This document shows positions 28,905-31,576 of a stretch of DNA of 31,576 bases, one piece after another. Under the pieces are notes generated by a model, which saw only the letters and a list, made by a program, of their open reading frames with translations, had not been told where the DNA came from and did no database searches. The DNA is from WLJO01 sp046597895. Its GTDB lineage: Bacteria > Actinomycetota > Acidimicrobiia > Acidimicrobiales > Ilumatobacteraceae. How positions within the stretch are numbered: position 1 is the stretch's first letter; the number at the start of each line of letters is the position of its first letter. The translations under genes were made by a program, and so were the position numbers. The DNA lies in the NCBI GenBank assembly GCA_046597895.1, contig JBKJJS010000434.1, positions 1-31,576 on the forward strand. Direction: 5' to 3'.

Positions 28905-30608
28905 ATGTCGGCACGATGCGGTTCGAGGTCAGCACGGGTGGCGCTCGTTGCCACGCTCATGTTCACGCTTGGGAGCGTGACGTTCAATCGGGTGGCAGTT
29001 GCCGGCTCGGCAACCGTGACCTACGAGGCAAAGATCACCATTCCTGTCCCCCCTTCCTCGAGCTTCGCAGGCAGTGCGGGCGGCGACGGCTGGGACGTGT
29101 CGATGACCCCCACCGCGGTGTACAACGTGTTCCACCACAACTCCCAACTCCAAGTTGCCTGCCATCTGCAGGTCGATGCCAGCAAATGCTGGGCGGACGA
29201 CTCGAAGGTGATCAAGGACCTCAGCGACAACAACTTCACTGGTCCGATGCACTCTGGTACCTACATCGACCAGGCCACTGGCAAGCTGTACATCTTCACG
29301 ACGCGGGTCTTGGACAACACCGCCGGGGTGGTGTGCGTGGATACAACGGCGTTAGCGGCCGACCCGAACCCGTTCTGCGGCTTCACCGCGCTGAGCGCCG
29401 TCGGTGATGGAGGGATCACGAGCACACCGATGAAGGTCGGTTCGAAGCTCTACGCGTTCAACTATGTCTCCGGTCAACCCGCGGGCGGCGGTGCGGGCTC
29501 GACGGCCAACAAGCTGCTGTGCTTCGACTTGGTCTCGATCGCCGCATGCACGGGGCAGCCCTTTGCGGTCAACCTGGGCGCCGGCAACTTCACCACGCAG
29601 GTCTTCCCGAGCCCGGCAACCGCGGCGATCGGCGGCAAGATCTTCGTACCAACGGTCACCGGACAGGAGATCCTCGGCTGCTTCGACCCGGCTACCGGTA
29701 CGTCGTGCGCCGGTTTGTGGCCCATCACGCTCGCATTCAGTTACGCCTCCATTTCGGGGTCCGCCTTCCCGCTGTTGGACTCCGGTGGTCTGGCCATTGG
29801 CCTCTGCCTGCCCGTTGCCACAACTCCGTGCTTCGACTTCTCCGGAGCCAGCGTGGCCACCCCGGCCGGGCTGGCGGCGGTGATCACGGACAACGACAGA
29901 TGGGGCGGTCAAGCCGTGACGATCGGCGCTCGGGTGTACGTGCCGAACGGCGTCGTGGACGAGGTGCAGTGCTTCAACTACGCGACCGGAGCGTCGTGCG
30001 TCAACTTCCCCAAGAGCTTCGTGGGGGCCGACCTCTTGTACACGGTCAACGCGGACCCGCAGCGGCCGTCGTGTCTCTGGATCAACTCCGACAACGGAGT
30101 GGCCCAGATCCAGAACTTCGACGCCTTCAGCGGCGGCTCGTGCGGAGAGGGCGCAACCCGGGTGCTCTCGGCCTCCTTCATCGTCCCAAGCCAAGTGTGC
30201 GCGCCGACCGAGTGGCAGTTGCTGACCATCGATACCCCGGCGCGCAACCAATACACCTCCGGATCGGTCGACTTCCGGGATGCCGACGGCAACCCGATCT
30301 CTGGGGTGTCGGCGAAGGCAATCGACGCCGACGGCTCGGTGGTTCTCAGTGGGCTGGCGCTCACCTCGACGTTGCCGCAGTTCCTCATCACGCTGAGCGG
30401 CCCGTCGGTTCCGATCGGATCGGTGGTTGTCACCCTGAACTGGAAGGCGGTCTTCGACCCGTTGTGTGAGACGGACACAGTCGACGGCAACCCGGATCTC
30501 CCCCCAACCGGTACCAATCCGGCGCCGTTCACCGTGATCGCAGTCGGCCTCATCGGGGTCGGCGCACTGCTGCTCAGCTACTCGCGACGTCGGCGCCTCG
30601 CCCGCTGA
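28905..30608 (+). CDS. LPPTG-anchored, Cys-rich repeat surface protein (567 aa)
   Basis: Residues 1-34 are a signal peptide (ARVALVATLMFTLGSVTF). The main body has five to six repeats of a strand-loop unit in which CFD/CFN is followed by x-T-G-x-S-C and a closing G/F, for example ILGCFDPATGTSCAGLW, VQCFNYATGASCVNF and LLCFDLVSIAACTGQP, each preceded by KIFVP / KLYAF / RVYVP. This periodicity with paired Cys suggests a disulfide-stabilised beta-propeller. An Ig-like segment follows (NQYTSGSVDFRDADGNPISG). The C-terminus is a full cell-wall sorting signal: LPPTG at about 532-536, the hydrophobic VIAVGLIGVGALLL, and RRRRLAR. A class E or A sortase should anchor it to peptidoglycan. The start is fixed by AAGGAGG. 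Function in adhesion or sensing is inferred. Confidence 0.85.
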   Translation: MSARCGSRSARVALVATLMFTLGSVTFNRVAVAGSATVTYEAKITIPVPPSSSFAGSAGGDGWDVSMTPTAVYNVFHHNSQLQVACHLQVDASKCWADDSKVIKDLSDNNFTGPMHSGTYIDQATGKLYIFTTRVLDNTAGVVCVDTTALAADPNPFCGFTALSAVGDGGITSTPMKVGSKLYAFNYVSGQPAGGGAGSTANKLLCFDLVSIAACTGQPFAVNLGAGNFTTQVFPSPATAAIGGKIFVPTVTGQEILGCFDPATGTSCAGLWPITLAFSYASISGSAFPLLDSGGLAIGLCLPVATTPCFDFSGASVATPAGLAAVITDNDRWGGQAVTIGARVYVPNGVVDEVQCFNYATGASCVNFPKSFVGADLLYTVNADPQRPSCLWINSDNGVAQIQNFDAFSGGSCGEGATRVLSASFIVPSQVCAPTEWQLLTIDTPARNQYTSGSVDFRDADGNPISGVSAKAIDADGSVVLSGLALTSTLPQFLITLSGPSVPIGSVVVTLNWKAVFDPLCETDTVDGNPDLPPTGTNPAPFTVIAVGLIGVGALLLSYSRRRRLAR

Positions 30609-30675
30609 CGTCCCAGCTCTTCCGATTCCGCGTCACGAGAGCACCCAGCTCTCCCTCGAGGCAACGAAGCGCGTT

Positions 30676-30704
30676 GGTGGGAGGACTCGTGCAGTCCTCC
30701 CACC
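30676..30704 (+). terminator. Strong terminator hairpin
   Basis: GGTGGGAGGACT (30676-30687) and AGTCCTCCCACC (30693-30704) form a perfect 12-bp stem with a 5-nt loop, 68 nt after the stop of the LPPTG gene. No T-run follows, as for many actinobacterial terminators. Confidence 0.75.
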
Positions 30705-30814
30705 GTCAGCGCGTGTGATCGCGCGAGCGCCGCGTATTCGGCGTTGTCCCGTGGACGGCGTGGGCGCTCGTGCGCCTATAGGCGGCAACGCCGCTGACGG
30801 CATCTCGTGTTCGG

Positions 30815-30860
30815 TGGTGCCCCCGGCAGGAATCGAACCTGCGTCTACGGTTTAGGAAAC
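30815..30860 (-). other. att site: 3' fragment of a tRNA-Arg(CCT) gene
   Basis: On the minus strand the sequence runs from the anticodon loop TTCCTAA through the 3' anticodon stem ACCGT, a 4-nt variable loop, the T-arm GCAGG-TTCGATT-CCTGC, the acceptor strand CGGGGGC, A and CCA. The preceding five bases (GGCGT) do not pair with ACCGT beyond two positions, and no D-arm or GCCCCCG 5' acceptor strand follows upstream. It is therefore not a whole tRNA but the 3' duplicate left by integration of a tRNA-targeting element. The 3' end points left, so the chromosome flank is on the left and the element on the right. Confidence 0.8.
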
Positions 30861-31036
30861 GCCTTCGAAGCGTTCGCCGTTGTTCGTCATCGTTCGCAAA
30901 AGTGCGGCTGATCAGGGGTGTCGCTCGCCGGTCGTTCGCCGCCGTTCGCTGACGGACGCCGCTGGTCGGCCAGCGTTGCTACCACGCTGCTACCACGGTG
31001 TCCTGTCGACCGGCGTCGGCGGCACGCGCCCGGCGC
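30861..31036. other. Gene-free element end with phased direct repeats
   Basis: No convincing gene is seen in these 176 bp between the att fragment and the ATPase gene. CGTTCGC-type units occur at 30871, 30881 (TGTTCGT) and 30891, exactly 10 bp apart, and again at 30933 and 30943. TGCTACCACG is repeated at 30977-30986 and 30988-30997. The 10-bp phasing beside an att core looks like arm-type sites for an integrase or excisionase. This reading is inference. Confidence 0.45.
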
Positions 31037-31576
31037 TCAAAATCCGTATTTGGCCTTGCGCAGTTTGAAGGCCTTTTCTCCGCCTTCCATGATGTTCGTG
31101 ATCTCGTCACGAATCGGAGCCATGTCGATCGCTCCTTCAATCTTGATTTTCCCACCGGACTGATCGCCAGCCGTTCGATAGTCACAGCAAACGACCAACT
31201 CGGCATCGCCGTTCACCACGAGGTTCGCATTGTGGCTTGCGAAGATGACCTGACGGTGGAACTTTGCCTTCCAGATTCGCTCCACAACGTCCTGAACCAC
31301 CTGGCTGTCAAGGTCGTCCTCCGGTTGGTCGACGATCAGGGGCGGGCCGGCCTGCGCAAGCAGAACTCTCATCAGGGCAGTCGCCTGTTGGCCCGCAGAA
31401 GCGACGTCGAAGTCGATGAAGTCACCTTCGCGGGTTTGATACTCGAACACCGGATGGTCGTCGATCCGTGCGAGGGCCAGCGAGAGCCACGAGTCTGGTG
31501 TGATCTTGAGCGCGACCTTGGTCAGGTCAGCAGCGCCAAGCCCGAGCCGGCCGATGCCCCGGTGCTCGGCCGGCTC
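31037..31576 (-). CDS. TrlF-like AAA-type ATPase, C-terminal part (runs off the window)
   Basis: The last 180 codons of a gene that enters from the right. The frame stays open from 31576. SAGQQATALMRVLL is an ABC/SMC-type signature, PLIVDQPEDDLDSQVV the Walker B with D-loop, and VIFASHNANLVVNGDAELVV the switch His segment. The end reads MEGGEKAFKLRKAKYGF, which I associate with TrlF-type proteins: a PHP phosphoesterase domain fused to an SbcC/RecN-like ATPase, reported in phage defence through tRNA or nucleic-acid attack. The Walker A and PHP parts lie outside the window, so the name is provisional. It sits inside the element marked by the tRNA-Arg fragment, and its codon use is less GC-rich than that of its neighbours. 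Confidence 0.75.
   Translation of the reverse strand, partial: EPAEHRGIGRLGLGAADLTKVALKITPDSWLSLALARIDDHPVFEYQTREGDFIDFDVASAGQQATALMRVLLAQAGPPLIVDQPEDDLDSQVVQDVVERIWKAKFHRQVIFASHNANLVVNGDAELVVCCDYRTAGDQSGGKIKIEGAIDMAPIRDEITNIMEGGEKAFKLRKAKYGF

Noticed and set aside
30815..30890. An intact tRNA-Arg gene
   Set aside because: The T-arm, acceptor 3' strand and CCA are good, but the anticodon stem does not pair and no D-arm or 5' acceptor strand follows. Only the 3' part exists.

Overview
The window is GC-rich, gene-dense chromosomal DNA from an actinobacterium. A member of the class Acidimicrobiia is my best guess. Support comes from an actinobacterial-type LexA box (CGAAC-N4-GTTCG) at dnaE2, an F420-type LLM oxidoreductase, a DUF3039 protein, a MurA with Asp at the usual Cys position, and many genes that look leaderless (a TANNNT hexamer 6-8 nt before the start codon and no Shine-Dalgarno). 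The organism assignment is inference; no rRNA is present.

Layout. 1-1.3 kb: an FmdB-type zinc ribbon protein, a DUF3039 protein, and an AbrB-type antitoxin with a PIN toxin. 1.3-4.9 kb: dnaE2 (error-prone polymerase) under a promoter whose spacer is filled by a LexA box, with a second near-match box upstream. 4.9-6.3 kb: an overlapping secreted protein/lipoprotein pair. 6.4-7.6 kb: an AbiEi/DUF559-type gene bracketed by two copies of a 50-bp concentric palindromic repeat. 7.6-11.3 kb: alpha-glucan metabolism (GT4 glucosyltransferase and glgP). 11.3-13.3 kb: a NifU-like - meaB - enoyl-CoA hydratase operon. 13.4-16.4 kb: a 41-aa membrane protein, murA and a divergent MFS transporter. 16.4-20.4 kb: a minus-strand cluster of an S9 peptidase, a zinc-ribbon protein with an internal duplication, a C-terminal J-domain protein and a small alpha/beta hydrolase. 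20.4-21.4 kb: glpX. 21.5-23.9 kb: a large secreted adhesin with three VaFE (Thr-Gln ester bond) repeats. 24-26.9 kb: a PhyH dioxygenase - LLM oxidoreductase - SDR operon. 27-28.7 kb: a TrmN6-type methyltransferase and an alpha/beta hydrolase. 28.9-30.6 kb: a Cys-rich, repeat-built surface protein with a complete LPPTG sorting signal, followed by a 12-bp-stem terminator.

The right end is the edge of an integrated element. Positions 30815-30860 hold only the 3' part of a tRNA-Arg(CCT) gene (anticodon loop to CCA), which is the usual footprint of tyrosine-integrase integration. Its polarity places the element to the right. There lie helically phased CGTTCGC repeats and the C-terminal half of a TrlF-like AAA ATPase, a family associated with phage defence, running off the window.

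The observations most worth a second look are this att site with its defence-type gene, the repeat-bracketed AbiEi/DUF559 gene, the double LexA box at a leaderless dnaE2, the recurrent leaderless start signature (twice with the upstream gene's stop codon inside the -10), and the ester-bond adhesin whose third repeat has lost its catalytic Glu and whose sorting signal stops at LPET-R.
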